64,000 nucleotides of DNA from Adiantum capillus-veneris (GCA_014529385.2 CM043944.1:91753914-91817913), one strand, 5' to 3'. Counted from the first letter of the stretch, positions 32,392 through 43,926 are shown. Notes: a model not told the origin generated them from the letters alone. Translations and numbers: made by a program.

Positions 32392-33189
32392 TGTTAGAAA
32401 GTCACCGTGATGGACGTCCATAGAAAATATTTCTACACTAACATAATCATGTCAACACTCAGGGAAGTGACTCGGATGGGGCACAAAGACACTTTGAGAG
32501 TGTCAACCTCCAGAAGTGAACATAAAAATCAAACATGTCAATCTCTATAAGGAAATCATCTACTCATGGATCAAAACATTTGCCTATATCCTTTCTCATT
32601 GCTCTCGACTATCACACCATTTCAATGACTAAATGGATTTGGATATCCACAAAACATTAAGAGAATCTATAATAGGTCTAAGGGGACAAGTCTACAAAGT
32701 CTAGTAGCATTCTAACAAGGTACAAAAATCACAGACCATCATTTATCAAGTCATAAAAACTACAACAAAACTACTCAAGCAAGTTATCGTAAGGTCTAAA
32801 AACACTCTCCTATGGTCAAAATGTCATAAAACAATAAAGATAAGGCTCACAGATTTGAGGTCACAGACCATGGCAAAACTTGATGCGCTTATACTTGAAT
32901 AAAATGGCAAGAGAAGAGGAACACAATGCAAGATTTAGAATTCAAAATAGATTACCCAATTATGAAATAAGTTGACTTCCAACTTGAGCTGAGTAGTTGC
33001 TTGACTGTACATACAACAGAGCTCCTTTCTTTATCTAGAAGAATATCTGATTCTTTTTCTTACTAGAGCTATTCACTATTATACCAAGGGCCTTCAAAAA
33101 TGGCCAATGGTTGGCTACTCTGGGCCTTGCGTACATAATCCAACATTACATCTCAGAAGTTTATAGGTTTAGGATCAAATTACACTAGC
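32392..33189 (-). repeat. E1b 5' LTR, cut by insertion of E3
   Basis: Begins TGTTAGAAAGTCACCGTGAT and aligns with 4570-5476, the LTR next to the E1c polypurine tract. Homology ends abruptly at 33189 with 'acactagc', which in the E1c LTR continues 'acactagctcaaaaaac'. At exactly this point the E3 LTR starts, and 'cttgctcat' resumes at 43927. Confidence 0.6.
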
Positions 33190-34114
33190 TGTTAACCGAG
33201 TCAACATCAGTTTGATAGGAGCTGCTAAAGACCAAAGACGTGTGGATGCATATTGAAGATCAACATGAAGAAGTAGTAAATATTGGAGTTACACATTTTT
33301 CACGTTTTCTCAAAATGGTAATGTATTGTAAATTCCCAATTTATTTCAAGCCATTGTAATATTGTTAATGTGTTACGGGCTCAATGGGAGTTCCAAGCTG
33401 TAAAAAATAGGTCAGTTATTGTGCCTAGGTAGCAGATTCAGTAAGTTGTGGCACCCTAAAGGCCTTGTGCGCCCGGACATTGCATATTTTTACTCTAGGT
33501 ACATAAGGCAATGTGTAAATTAAACTAGGGTTATCAAGCTCATTTGTTGAGAGCACTCTTTGGTGAGAGCTCTTGAGGTGTGTGGCTATGGAGTCCTTGA
33601 GCTTCTCCTTGCTCATGAGACTTGATTAACACTAATCAATGATTCATTCTCTTTCACTATACCTCTCTCATGCTTCTTATGATTGCCTATGATGCTTAGA
33701 TTAGCTAGATCTTAACTAATTAGTGGTTAATCTCTCTCTAATCTTGTGTGATTTCCCTCTTTTGCTTGTGTGTGCATGTAGGTTTGATTGGAGGTGTGGT
33801 GCTCGATAGATCTATGTGTGTGTGCTTGTGATTAGTGTGTTGCATGATAGGATTAGTGTTGTGTGCGTCTTGCAATCGTAGTGTGTGTGATTGGGATGAT
33901 TAGAGGTGAAGATAAGTGGATATGGAGGTTGACCTTCATTGCGGCTTAGCTCCTCCATAGACCGAGAAGCTCACCTCATAGAGTTAACCATTTGTGTTGC
34001 CACGATTAGCTCACTAACCGTGTGAGTGTTTCCATGCCCTAGCCGGGTAGTGCATCCCTCCGTATTGACAATTTTGTTGGTCATTGGAGCTATTGCAACA
34101 ATGGGACCCCAACA
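33190..34114 (+). repeat. E3 5' LTR
   Basis: TGTTAACCGAGTCAAC start, CCCCAACA end. By eye roughly nine in ten bases match the 3' LTR, with differences concentrated in the first ~300 bp, so insertion is old but datable. Confidence 0.9.
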
Positions 34115-34116
34115 TT

Positions 34117-34134
34117 TGACACCATTGCCGGGGA
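34117..34134 (+). other. E3 primer-binding site
   Basis: TGACACCATTGCCGGGGA three bases after the LTR. It resembles the TGGCGCCGTTGCCGGGGA-type PBS that I know from plant Ty3/gypsy elements of the Athila/Tat group; the differences are all G-to-A changes, as produced by methyl-cytosine decay on the opposite strand. A related PBS is at 30541 (minus). Confidence 0.6.
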
Positions 34135-35847
34135 CGATGGCATACGCTAGTGTAATTGTGGCATAATCGAGTGATCTCCCTCAGTAATTTCACTTGTGTT
34201 TTTTTTTTGTGTGGATCTTGGACGTGTGTGCATGAAGAAATGAAGAAATGGCCTACGCTAGTGTAATTGTGGCATAATCGAGTGATCTCCCTCACTAATT
34301 TCACTTGTGTGTTTTTGTTTTTGTGCTTGGACGTGTGTGCATGAAGAAATGTGTTCATAATGTGTTACCGTATCTTGCCAATTGTGTGTTTACACACTCT
34401 AATTTCTCACTAACCCCTTGCAAATGTGACTAATTTTTGCTAACTTACTAATTTGCTATGAAGGATTGGAGCATTCCACCATTCAATTGATCTTCAGTGG
34501 AAAGGTAATCAAGGTGGTATTCTCAACCTCCCTAGAATCTAAGGATGTGGAGAATTGTGTAGAGATCCCACCATGATGCAACGTAATGTTGATGTAATGT
34601 AATGCTATGCTATGTTGATGTTATGGATTGAAAATTTTACGATTATTTATTTTCATGCCGTCGTACTGCCGAAATTTTTAAGATTTGGTGGTGCATGAAT
34701 TTGACAAGTTTCAATTGCTAATAGGTGATTGTAGGTTGCTAATTGGGTGCGTAGTTGAGTTAATTGCATGCTTGGATGGTCAATTGCAAGTGTGTGTGTG
34801 CACTCTAATTGAGTGTGTGTATGGTAATTTAAGGTGTGTGTGCATTATTTTGTCCATGTTTGTGCACCTAAAAATCAATGTGTGCTTAATGATTTTTCAA
34901 TTGTAATGATTGATTTGTGTTGTGTTCATGCCCAACTAATGATTTGTGAAGTCACATTGCAAATTCGACAAGTTTAACCCTTTTGTGTGCGCACCTAAAG
35001 ATTGGTAAAAAACTGCCAATTTTTTAGTGTGTGTGTGCTTAAAAAAGTGTTTAATTTGCATGATTGATTCATCTTTTGATTGCATAATTCATGTGTGTAA
35101 TGATTAATTTCTGCGTTTTTGTGCTCAAAACAGGGATTTACACATTTCAATTGTGTCAAATTTTGACCTAATTTTGTCGGTTTAATTGCTTAGTCTTGAT
35201 TTTATTGATGAAATTAATTGGCAATTGAATTGATGTGACTTGTGCAATTTTATTTGATTGCACGATTCCCCTATATGTGGAGAATTTTTAGAAAATTTTT
35301 GTATATTTTTGACAATTTTTTGCTAATTTTTGGTTAATTCCATAAAAAATTGATATTTTGCGATTTTTACGAGCTATTTTGTATGTGCGTATTTACGGCA
35401 TCATTTTGTTCGTATTTGTGCCTCCGTGGTCGAGTTTTGAGCGTTTTACTATTTTCGGGGGTCGGGTTGACGATTGTGTCGTAAGTTATATTTTTGGTAA
35501 AATCTGTTATTTTTGATGTGCTTTTGCATGTCGAAAATGTTTGGTTGTGAATGACGATGATTTTCTAAGGTTTTTAGAAATTTTCGGGAATTGTTTGGAA
35601 ATTTTTGGCAAATTTTGGGATTTTCTGGCGATTTTTGTGCTTTCGGCTAATTTCCGGCCTAATTTTTGGCCGGTTTGAGTTACGAGGTCCGTGCCTTGCA
35701 GCGCATAAAATACTTCTCTTCTTCTTCTTCCTGCTCCATGTGAACCAACCCCACACCTTGACTCTCTCTCTAACTTTCTCTCTCCTCCCCCTCACTCTAT
35801 CTCTCTTCCCGTCACACTTCCCCTCTCTCGCTGCCAACGCGTGACCA
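34135..35847 (+). other. E3 leader, T-rich and repeat-containing
   Basis: A ~110-bp direct repeat occurs at about 34138 and 34250 ('acgctagtgtaattgtggca', 'cgagtgatctccctca'). From about 35270 to 35690 it is T-rich with repeated 'attttt' and 'aatttttgg' motifs. No supported ORF. Confidence 0.5.
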
Positions 35848-36041
35848 ATGTTAGAAAAAGAAGACCCACGCTATAGTGTATTTTAACCACCTAAAATCAA
35901 AAAATCCCGGTTAGATTTTGAGCTTGCCTTGAAGAAAACTAAGGAATTTCCACAAGTTTTAGTGTAGTTACCTACAAAAGCTTCAAATTTCGACCTGAAA
36001 ACCGAGAGAGCTTCACGTTTGCCCTTATTTTCTTTGGTTGG
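35848..36041 (+). repeat. R1 repeat, copy 2, flanked by a 9-bp direct repeat
   Basis: A 194-bp copy of the R1 family interrupts the E3 leader. CGCGTGACC at 35839-35847 and again at 36042-36050 is a perfect 9-bp direct repeat, as left by transposition. The ends are weakly inverted (ccaatgttagaaaa / ttttctttggttgg). This fits a tiny non-autonomous DNA element with 8-9-bp target duplications (hAT or Mutator type). Confidence 0.6.
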
Positions 36042-36065
36042 CGCGTGACCCTCTCTACTTAATAA

Positions 36066-36295
36066 ACACACACACACACACACACACACACTCCCATCCA
36101 CTCTCTCTCCTCCCTCTTAACTTTCTCTCTCTCTCTCTCACTAACTCTCTCTCCTCCCTCTTAACTTTTTCTCTCTCACTAACTCTCTCCTCCCTCTTAA
36201 CTTTCTTTCTCTCTCTCTTGTTTCTCCCTCAGTCATCCCACGTGGTCTCTGTCTCCCTATCATTCTCTCTCATTGCTTTTTGCTACAAGCCAAGC

Positions 36296-36355
<60 letters not shown>
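36066..36355. repeat. (AC)n and (CT)n microsatellites in E3 leader
   Basis: (AC)n at 36066-36091, interrupted CT-rich blocks with three 'ctctcctccctcttaacttt' units at about 36106-36200, and a pure (CT)n at 36300-36354. Confidence 0.9.
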
Positions 36356-36358
<3 letters not shown>

Positions 36359-36509
36359 ATTCGTGCCCATGCACGCTGCCCCTTCCAAGGCGTTGTCCTT
36401 CCTTGCCTCCTGTTGCACGCCATCAGTGCTGTCAGACCTCCGGACGCAGGCGCGCTCGTCAACGGCCTCAGCCAGGTAAGCCATATGTAATTTACTTATT
36501 TATTTTGAA

Positions 36510-37090
36510 TTCAAAAAAAAAAAAAAACAAATCATAAAAACCCAAAATAAAAAATTACGAAAATCAAATAAAAAGTCACAAAAAGGATAAAAAAATAAAA
36601 ATAAAATAAAAAGCGTTTAAAAAATTCATAAGAAAATGAAACAGAGTTAAAAATAAAAAATAAATAGAAAAAAAACTCATAAAAAATTAGAAGAATTAGA
36701 AAAGTTCACAAAAAAATTAAAACTTCTGAGAAAACTTTAAAAAAAAATTCACAAAAAATAATTTAAAAAAACATAGAAAATTCACAGATAAATCAAAATC
36801 ACTTAGCAAATTCTAAAAAAAATAAAAACATTCATAGAAATTCATTAAAAAATAAAAATTCTCAAATAAATTACAAAAATTTGTAAAAAATCCAAAGTTG
36901 TTTAGAAAAAACACAATAAATCACAAAAAATTCATAAAAACCATCAAAAATTCCATAAAAACTAGAAAATTATCAAAAAATTCATTAAAAATCAAAACGT
37001 TTGTAAAAAAATTATTAAAAAATCATAAAAAGTAAGAAAAATAAAAGGAAACTCGTCGAAAGTACCAAAAAAAGCCAAAAAAACCTAGAA
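36510..37090. repeat. A-rich low-complexity tract
   Basis: About 580 bp of degenerate 'aaaaattcataaaaa'-like units, strand-asymmetric (A-rich on plus). It lies just upstream of the gag-like ORF of E3. Confidence 0.85.
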
Positions 37091-37416
37091 AAGCAAAAAA
37101 CAATCACACACCGAGCAAATAGCACAACGAGCAAATCAAAAGCCGAAAAGCAAAGCCGGATAGTGTACCGCACACCGAGCAAACACCGCAAACCGAGCAC
37201 ACCACGCAAAGTGAAGCAGAAAAACAGCCAAAAAAAGCGAGAAATCGACCAACTCAAAGCGCATTGAGCGGCACTTAAATTTCAAAAATTTTGCACACTA
37301 GAAATTGGCAAGTGCAAGCAATTGCATTCCAAATTAGCTTCTTATCGGACAAACATGGGGCACAACGCACATGTGATTGTAGATTAGGCTAGAACAAGCA
37401 ACAAAAATTCTTCTAA

Positions 37417-38181
37417 TCAACACTAAATCTGCTAGGAAACAGTTGCTACAGAACTCATCGACTGGACTCAAATCGAGCCGAGAGTTCAAGTATAGCAGGG
37501 CAAGCTAGTAGCAGTGGCAACAGAGGCACAACTGCAATAGAGCAGAGTTTGCAGCTTTATGGCTACAATGGAGATAAATTTTTGTACACAGGTACAGAAG
37601 GTCATAGGTATCTTATGAGCAACAAAAGCAACACAGGAGCCCAGATCCTATTGGTCAGGGTAAAACCACATTCAGAGAACTCCCAGATGTTCACAGACTT
37701 CAGTGGAGCCAGGTATTGCAAGCTTAAAGATGAAGTGCGGTTAGAAGTGCCAAAAATCAACCCAAGTGTTTATCCAAAAATCTGCACAAGCTAGCAAAGC
37801 ATCAAATTAGTGCATATGCAATCATGGTCATTGTATATGGATTACAGTGGTCAGATATATAGTCAAGAGCCAAAATTGCAAGATCCAACAGATCAGCCAA
37901 TAGAAGCTAGTCTAATTGGAGAACCAAGCCAAAGACTGTACAAAGGTCAAGATGAAGCAATCTACAGCTTGATGCTTAGTGTGTTAAAAGAAGATGCCGA
38001 CAACTTGGCAAGCATAGAAGCAGAAATTCTTCAGGTAGAGCTTGACATGACAGAGCCAATTGAAATACCACCAGTCATGGCGTACTGCTCAGATTGTGGA
38101 CAAAAAGGTAGACATTTTTTTGAAGATTGTCCAAGAAATCTAGACAACAGGGATACATCAACCGCTAAGCAAAGTACATAG
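37417..38181 (+). pseudogene. E3 gag-like ORF with zinc knuckle
   Basis: One frame is open from about 37417 to 38181 except for a TAG at 37795; the true start is not known. It contains repeat-like motifs YTGTEGHRYLM, FTDFSGARYCK, YMDYSGQIYSQ and YKGQDEAIYSL and ends with a knuckle, CSDCGQKGRHFFEDC, of the form CX2CX5HX4C (one residue longer than the usual CX2CX4HX4C). The knuckle marks it as the nucleic-acid-binding end of a gag-like protein. A capsid-like helical domain of the usual type was not recognised, so the N-terminal repeats may replace it. Confidence 0.55.
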
Positions 38182-38293
38182 CAAATTGGAAACGCGAATC
38201 TTGATGTAAGTGCGTCTAACTTGTCACTTTTAATGCAATCATATGATTTTGCATTATCGCTAAAAGCACAAGTAAAAACACTGCAAGTTCAAA

Positions 38294-38935
38294 ATGGTCA
38301 TAAAGATACACAAGCACTTGAAAAGCGTAAAAATTGATTCTTTGAACAACAAATGCCTGCATGAATTTAGTCAAGGTGTCAAGATATCACAAAATATTGA
38401 AAAGACAGTTAAATTTGCAAATGATTTTGCATCCACTGCCATAAGTGTGCAATCATTCACGAGTCAAAGGGACACATCAAACAGAATGATGTTAGCTTTG
38501 TATGGTACCCATAATTCATATGCACACTATGTAGACCAAAAAGAGAAACTATACAAAAAAGATCAACCGGTGTTTGAACGGCCCACATACTAGCTCTTAG
38601 AAGTGCGTCCAGTGATAGATCAGAAAGGATGGTTCATTTCAGAGGAAAGAATCTATTATAACCCATCCTCTCTAGAGCTGAAGGATATTACCTGAGTGAA
38701 CCCATAAATCTGTTTAGAGCCAAACTCTCCTCCATCGAAAATCAAGCTTCGATGTTGTGACCAAACAAGCATATACTTTGACCAAAACAGTTGTAGATAT
38801 AGATGGGAGTCTATCATCTATGATGCCTTGGGTCCTGAAACCACATAAGCTCAGATCAATGGAGACCCATGGGATAGAAAATATCAGGGCAAAGATAATG
38901 CTATCTACAGCTTGACTTGGGAAATAATTTGTCAT
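38294..38935 (+). pseudogene. E3 repeat-rich segment
   Basis: Frame 38294-38593 ends MLALYGTHNSYAHYVDQKEK, again a Y-x-D-x4-L-Y motif, and later pieces in other frames read VIDQKGWFI (38612) and YQGKDNAIYSL (38888). These look like decayed copies of the repeat in the preceding ORF. Several stops and frameshifts. Confidence 0.35.
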
Positions 38936-39513
38936 GTTTCAAGGAGATAGATAGGAAATTATGCAGAAGGCTTACAGATGCCAAACATCAACAGTGCTAC
39001 CCAAAGTGTGCCTTCACAGTCCCAAAAGGTGAGACTAAACCAAGCCAAACAATTTTGAACTCTTACAATGAAGCAAGCTATAGTGGTCACCCTAAGAAGG
39101 GGGGAATTGTAAATCCATCAAGCTCAGCTTATGTACCAGGAAATGCTACACCAATTAGAAGTCCTAGAGCTTCTAACCAGCAGACCTCTTCAAAGCATAA
39201 ACCATTGAAAGATTATATGGTTGTTGGAAGTTTCCACTTGACCGAGATTCCATCAGAATCTGCAGACAAATGCTTTTATGAAGATCATCAGGGACAAAAG
39301 TTTCAGCTGATCTCCACAAGTCAGAGTCAAAAGTTGACAAATTCAATAGTGTTCAAGCAGTTACATGTGATCAAGCTCACATATGCATATCAAGATGCAC
39401 ATGGTAAAGAATATCAGCAAGATCAAAACCTTGTACAAACCCCTATGGATGGCTCGATTGAAGTCAAGGACTATCTGAAGATGATGGAAAGCATCAAGCT
39501 GCCAAACAGGTGA
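38917..39513 (+). pseudogene. E3 ORF segment with two more repeats
   Basis: A 198-codon open frame contains YMVVGSFHLTEIPSES, YEDHQGQKFQLIS and YQDAHGKEYQQDQ. The first third is basic/Pro-rich. Pattern [YF]-x-D-x-x-G-x-x-[YF] links it to 37.5-38.2 kb. No known domain. Confidence 0.4.
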
Positions 39514-39646
39514 TAAAAAAGTCAAAAAAATGGGAGCTAAAGTCCAAAAGGCTACACAAAGGTCACCACCAAAATCTCCTCCGAAGAGACAGATTCTGCC
39601 AGAAAGTACAATGGATCTTCTAAGATCAAGGGTTACTCAGATGTAG

Positions 39647-40117
39647 GTGGACAATGCTCATCAGTTGCAGACAAAAAGTGCAGTATCACAACCAATGGAG
39701 TCAACATTGATTGAAGTAGGTGATCAAAGAAAAGAAAATGCAGGTAAAGCTCAACCAAAGGACACTGCCACAACAAAAGCAGTCAATTTAAAAAGAAATC
39801 GTGAGACAATTAAGTGCAATATTGTGGGTGAAAACAAAGAAAAGCTGTTAAGAGAAGTAAAGCTAGATTTTCAGCTAGACAAGAACCTCATGTCTTTTTG
39901 CATTTGGAAAAGATGTGGCCAACCACAGCTGGAAGATGTTCCTAAATTTGTGAGCATATCTGGAGACAAACGAGAAGAATTTTGGGGAATCATCTCCACC
40001 ACCATTGAAGTAAGTCCACAGATCATCATAGCTCAATTCTATGTGATCACAACAAAAGATATTCCAGACGACATCATATTAGGAATGCCAATGGCCCAAA
40101 AGATGTTAGAGATATAG
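39647..40117 (+). pseudogene. E3 retropepsin-like domain 1
   Basis: The frame ends with FWGIISTTIEVSPQIIIAQF followed by YVITTKDIPDDIILGMPMAQ. This is the C-terminal half of a retropepsin: two beta strands, then F-x-V and D-x-I-L-G-M-P. The N-terminal half (RETIKCNIVGENKEKLLREV) lacks a D-T/S-G triplet, so if this is a protease fold it is non-catalytic or decayed. Confidence 0.45.
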
Positions 40118-40539
40118 AATTCAAACATGACGGAGTCATCACAGAAAACAAAGAATGAAGACCAAGACTGGTCACCCACGGGCGATAGCACAAAGTCCTC
40201 AAGCACAATTAAAATGGAGACTGGTACCAAAGCAAAGCTTATTAAAAACAATTCATCTCCATCAAACAGAACTTCAGAGGAGCTTAAAGCAAAATGAGGC
40301 AATAGCAAGTGAAGATCAAACAGAGCAAAGCGCAAAGAGCAACCACGATAGCTATTGAGAAGAGAGTTCCATCAAAGCCAAAAGTAAAGAAGAACGGGGT
40401 TGCAAACAACCACGAAGCAATAGGAAGTCTAAAGGTCAATCACTCATTGTCAGTTGAATCAGCCGATGTCAGTCAGACTAGAAAAAAAAGTCTCAAGCTA
40501 CCCTCCATGGAGACACAATTAGATCAAGATGAGACCATG

Positions 40540-41042
40540 GCAAAATCAAGACAAAGATCTTCAATAGAGCCTCCAATGAGAATAGTTGTAGTTCTCAGCA
40601 TTACAAAAGGAGCAAGTGTCAGATGCAATTCTCTATTGGATAAAGAAGCAAAGTGCAATATGGTTGTAGACAACATCCACAGTATTCATGAGATTACTCA
40701 TAACAAGCCAGGTAACAAGTAAATCATGGGTTTGCATACAAGTCAAGAAGAATTGGTTGCTACCCTTAGTATCCAAAATTATGAAGAACAGGTAAAATTT
40801 CACGTGAGCCTTCAAAAGACATGCTTGCAGATGTCATCCTTGGACATCAGTGGTTAGACCAACACAAGGCCTACAAAGAAGATAAAATGCTAATACTCTC
40901 TTTTCCAAGAGGTAGCCAACAACAGTTACATGTACCGTTTATGCTAGATTTAGAGTTGCAGGAGTCACAAGAATCAAAGAAAAATCTTGCAGACAAAGGT
41001 AAAGCTAAAGTGGAACTTCCACCGTTAGCAAAGAAGGTGTGA
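40540..41042 (+). pseudogene. E3 retropepsin-like domain 2
   Basis: Frame 1 reads MRIVVVLSITKGASVRCN then SLLDKEAKCNMVVDN, where LLDKEAKCN stands at the position of L-L-D-S-G-A-x-x-N (the Asp is kept, SGA is changed). After a stop at 40720 and a frameshift near 40818 it continues FHVSLQKT and DVILGHQWLDQHKA, then KMLILSFP, the usual ending of the fold (I-L-G-x-x-W-L). With domain 1 this gives two retropepsin-like units side by side. Confidence 0.5.
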
Positions 41043-41410
41043 CATCATATGCCTCTACATCAAAAAATCCTCATGGATCAGCTTCTTCAAGCAAGTTAGG
41101 CTTTCAAAACTTCAAGTTAATTGTTGACCCAAATCAAACCTCTAAGGAGACACCCAGAAAAGCAAAGATATTTCAGCCAAAGTACTCAAGAAAGCAAAGG
41201 AAAGTCAAGCAAGCGTTTGTTCCGAGCAGTTTAGTCAAAGTCAATGATCCGATTTTGATTAAGGATGGGAAATCAACACAGAAAGACAAAAACATGGGAT
41301 GGATAACATCACAAAGCAGCTTAAAGGAACAAGAGTACTATAGAGGTAACAGATAGATATGGGTGCCAAAACCGCAGGTTAGGACATATGAAGTAATGTC
41401 AAGTCCCTCC
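41043..41410 (+). pseudogene. E3 basic segment with WVPK motif
   Basis: Open frame 41039-41356 is Lys/Ser/Gln-rich (FQPKYSRKQRKVKQAFVPSS) and runs, across one stop, into IWVPKPQVRTYEV. The order retropepsin-like domain then WVPK is the same as in E1a at 11.9-10.8 kb. Confidence 0.45.
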
Positions 41411-42989
41411 CAGGAAAGAAGCCTCACAAGGTATCACCCTTGACAATATCCTAGGATACCTAAGAAGCAGGTATACAATAGAACAACTTTGAAAGTTGCT
41501 AAGGTCTACCACAGCTCACAAGAGGATACAGAACAAAGACGGATCTCAAAGAATGTTCCTCTTGGACAAGGATTTTACACAAATTATACAAAGGTTTGGC
41601 TACTAGTCAATCACAAGCCAATTGCAACTACATCAGACCTACATGAAGATCTCAAGAACTCAACAAGAACTAGAGCAAAGCAAAGTGAATAATGGAGATA
41701 CAAAAGTCATCAAGAGATTTGGATTCCTAAATCTTCCAATGCTCCTAGTCAAAAGCCAGATACCGACAGCCAACAGAGGCCTACAACAACATCAAAGACT
41801 TCCATCAACATGCCTAATTGGAGAATCAAACAAATAATGTAGTCTTCACAGTCAAAGAAGGACAACCCAACCAACGCAAATGCAGATTGAAAGATGATAA
41901 TACAGGTATGGCAAAAGAAACCTTCAATGCCAACTTGGTCCTTTACTAATCCTCTTTTTGAGGATTTAAGCTTACTTTTACATGAAGAAATGTTTGTAGT
42001 AAGCTCAAGAATGTAAAAAGTCAAGTTGCCAGGGTGCAAAAAACACTCTTTGGCATAGTAAAAGTCGGGCTGTGAGCCATAAAATGAGCAAAGCATTAGT
42101 CCCAAAGCTTCAAGTCATATTAAACTCTGTGCTAAGAGTCTTAGTTATTAGGCTTACGCTCAAGCTGGAAGAGTTGAGCATATCTTAGTCACGTCGCTCA
42201 TGCCGGATGAGATGAGCATAAGAGTCAAAGTCTATTTACTTACAATTGGTGGAGTGTCGTAGAGTCCAACACTCATGCATAGTGCACACTAAGATGAGAG
42301 CACATATCCTCGTCAACAAAAACCATTCTTAAAGGGTGCCAGCTTGCAAAGCCATGACATATGCTTTTATAGCTACACCATCTTTCTGAAGAACCCCTCA
42401 AAATCCTTCTTGCACAACATATTGTTTCCCATGCATTTTTGTGTATGCATAAATAGGATGTCCCATCATTGGACATATGCATTAGACACTCTTTTTTTCT
42501 TCTACCTATGCACCTTGAGTGGACTACAACAGGAAAACCAATGTTCCACCATGCTACCCTTTCATATTTGCTACCTTTTTAATTCCATATCTATCAGCAA
42601 ATAATCCCTTTAGTACTTTATTAATATTTCCAATGCCAATAAGTACTCCAATAATGTGCGTATCCCAAAGGCACTTTTTTCCCACTAGGTTTTTTCCCTT
42701 TGGTCATACAGGTATTAGACCCTAATTTATAACTTCATCATTCTACTTCTCTTGTACATACTTTTCATAAATAATGAGTAGCCTCATCATTATGCTATTA
42801 CAACGGACAAATGCAACATCATCTCTCACAATAGTCATTTTTGGACCAATCAAGATGCTGCAACAAATTGAACCTCACCAACAAATTTAACGACAAAATG
42901 AAGACGATCAGCCCATCAACAACCAATCAAAACCTTCCCTTGCCTCCACGGACACTTTTCAACAGTGCCCAAGGACGGGCACTAAAATC
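41411..42989 (+). other. E3 3' interior, no recognised domain
   Basis: Short basic frames (41489-41692, 41622-41837) without motif. I looked specifically for RT (YxDD), RNase H and integrase signatures on the plus strand and saw none. Confidence 0.45.
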
Positions 42990-43001
42990 AGAAGGGGAGA
43001 A
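42990..43001 (+). other. E3 polypurine tract
   Basis: AGAAGGGGAGAA directly abuts the 3' LTR TGTTAACTGAG. Confidence 0.8.
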
Positions 43002-43926
43002 TGTTAACTGAGTCAATGTCAGTTAACAGGAGCTACTAAAGACCAAAGACATACAGATGCACAACAAAGATCAACATGAAGAAGCAGTAAAGATTGGAGT
43101 TACACATTTTCCATGTTTCCTCAAAATGGTTATGTATCGTAAATTCTTGATTTATTTCAAGCCATTGTAATATTGTTAATGTGTTACGGCTTAATGGGAG
43201 TTCCAAGTTGTAAATAACAGGTCAATTGTTGTGCCTAGGTAGCAGATTCAGTAAGTGATGGAGCCCTAAAGGCCTTGGGCGCCTACACATTGCATATTTT
43301 TAACCTAGGCACATAAGGCAGTGTGTAAATGAAATTAGGGTTCTCAAGCTCATTTGTTGAGAGCACTCTTTGGTGAGAGCTCTTGAGGTGTGTGTCTAAG
43401 GAGTCCTTGAGCTTCTCCTTGCTCATGAGACTTGATTAACACTAATCAATGATTCATTCTCTTTCACTATGCCTATCTCATGCTTCGTATGATTGCCTAT
43501 GATGCTTCGATTAGCTAGATATTAACTAATTAGTGGTTAATCCCTCTCTAATCTTGCGTGATTTTCCTCTTTTTCTTGAGTCTGCATGTAGGTTTGATTG
43601 GAGTGTGGTGCTCGATAGATCTATGTGTGTCTGCTTGCGATTAGTGTGCTGCATGATAGGATTAGTGTTGTGTGCATCTTGCAATCGTAGTGTGTGTGTG
43701 ATTGGGTTGATAAGAGGTGAAGAAAAGTGGATATGGAGATTGCCCTTCATTGAGGCTTAGCTCCTCCATAGACCAAGAAGCTCATCTCATAGAGTTAACC
43801 ATTTGTGTTGCCACGATTAGCTCACTAACTGTGTGAGTGTTTCCATGCCCTAGCGGGGTAGTGCATCCCTCTGTATTGACAATTTTGTTGGTCACTAGAG
43901 CTATTGCAATGATGGGACCCCCAACA
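43002..43926 (+). repeat. E3 3' LTR
   Basis: Same length (925 bp) and same ends as the 5' LTR. Confidence 0.9.

Larger units (their letters stand above)
33190..43926 (+). mobile_element. E3: 10.7-kb LTR retroelement without RT or integrase
   Basis: Two 925-bp LTRs (33190-34114 and 43002-43926) start TGTTAAC and end CCCCAACA. The PBS follows the left LTR at 34117 and the polypurine tract precedes the right LTR. Flanking 5-mers are ctagc and cttgc, a target duplication with one change. The 8.9-kb interior has a long T-rich then CT-rich and A-rich leader, a gag-like region with a zinc knuckle (37.4-38.2 kb), repeat-rich sequence, two retropepsin-like domains (39.8-41.0 kb) and a WVPK segment (41.36 kb). 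I found no YxDD reverse transcriptase, RNase H or DDE integrase motif. It is therefore probably a non-autonomous element mobilised by a partner. Confidence 0.85.

Noticed and set aside
37015-37257. Minus-strand Phe-rich 80-codon frame resembling a membrane protein
   Set aside because: It is the antisense of the A-rich tract in the E3 leader, so Phe/Leu/Phe composition is an artefact.
33190-43926. Idea that E3 is an endogenous pararetrovirus (knuckle, protease-like domains)
   Set aside because: Clear LTRs, PBS, polypurine tract and target duplication define an LTR retroelement; no movement-protein or RT signature was seen.
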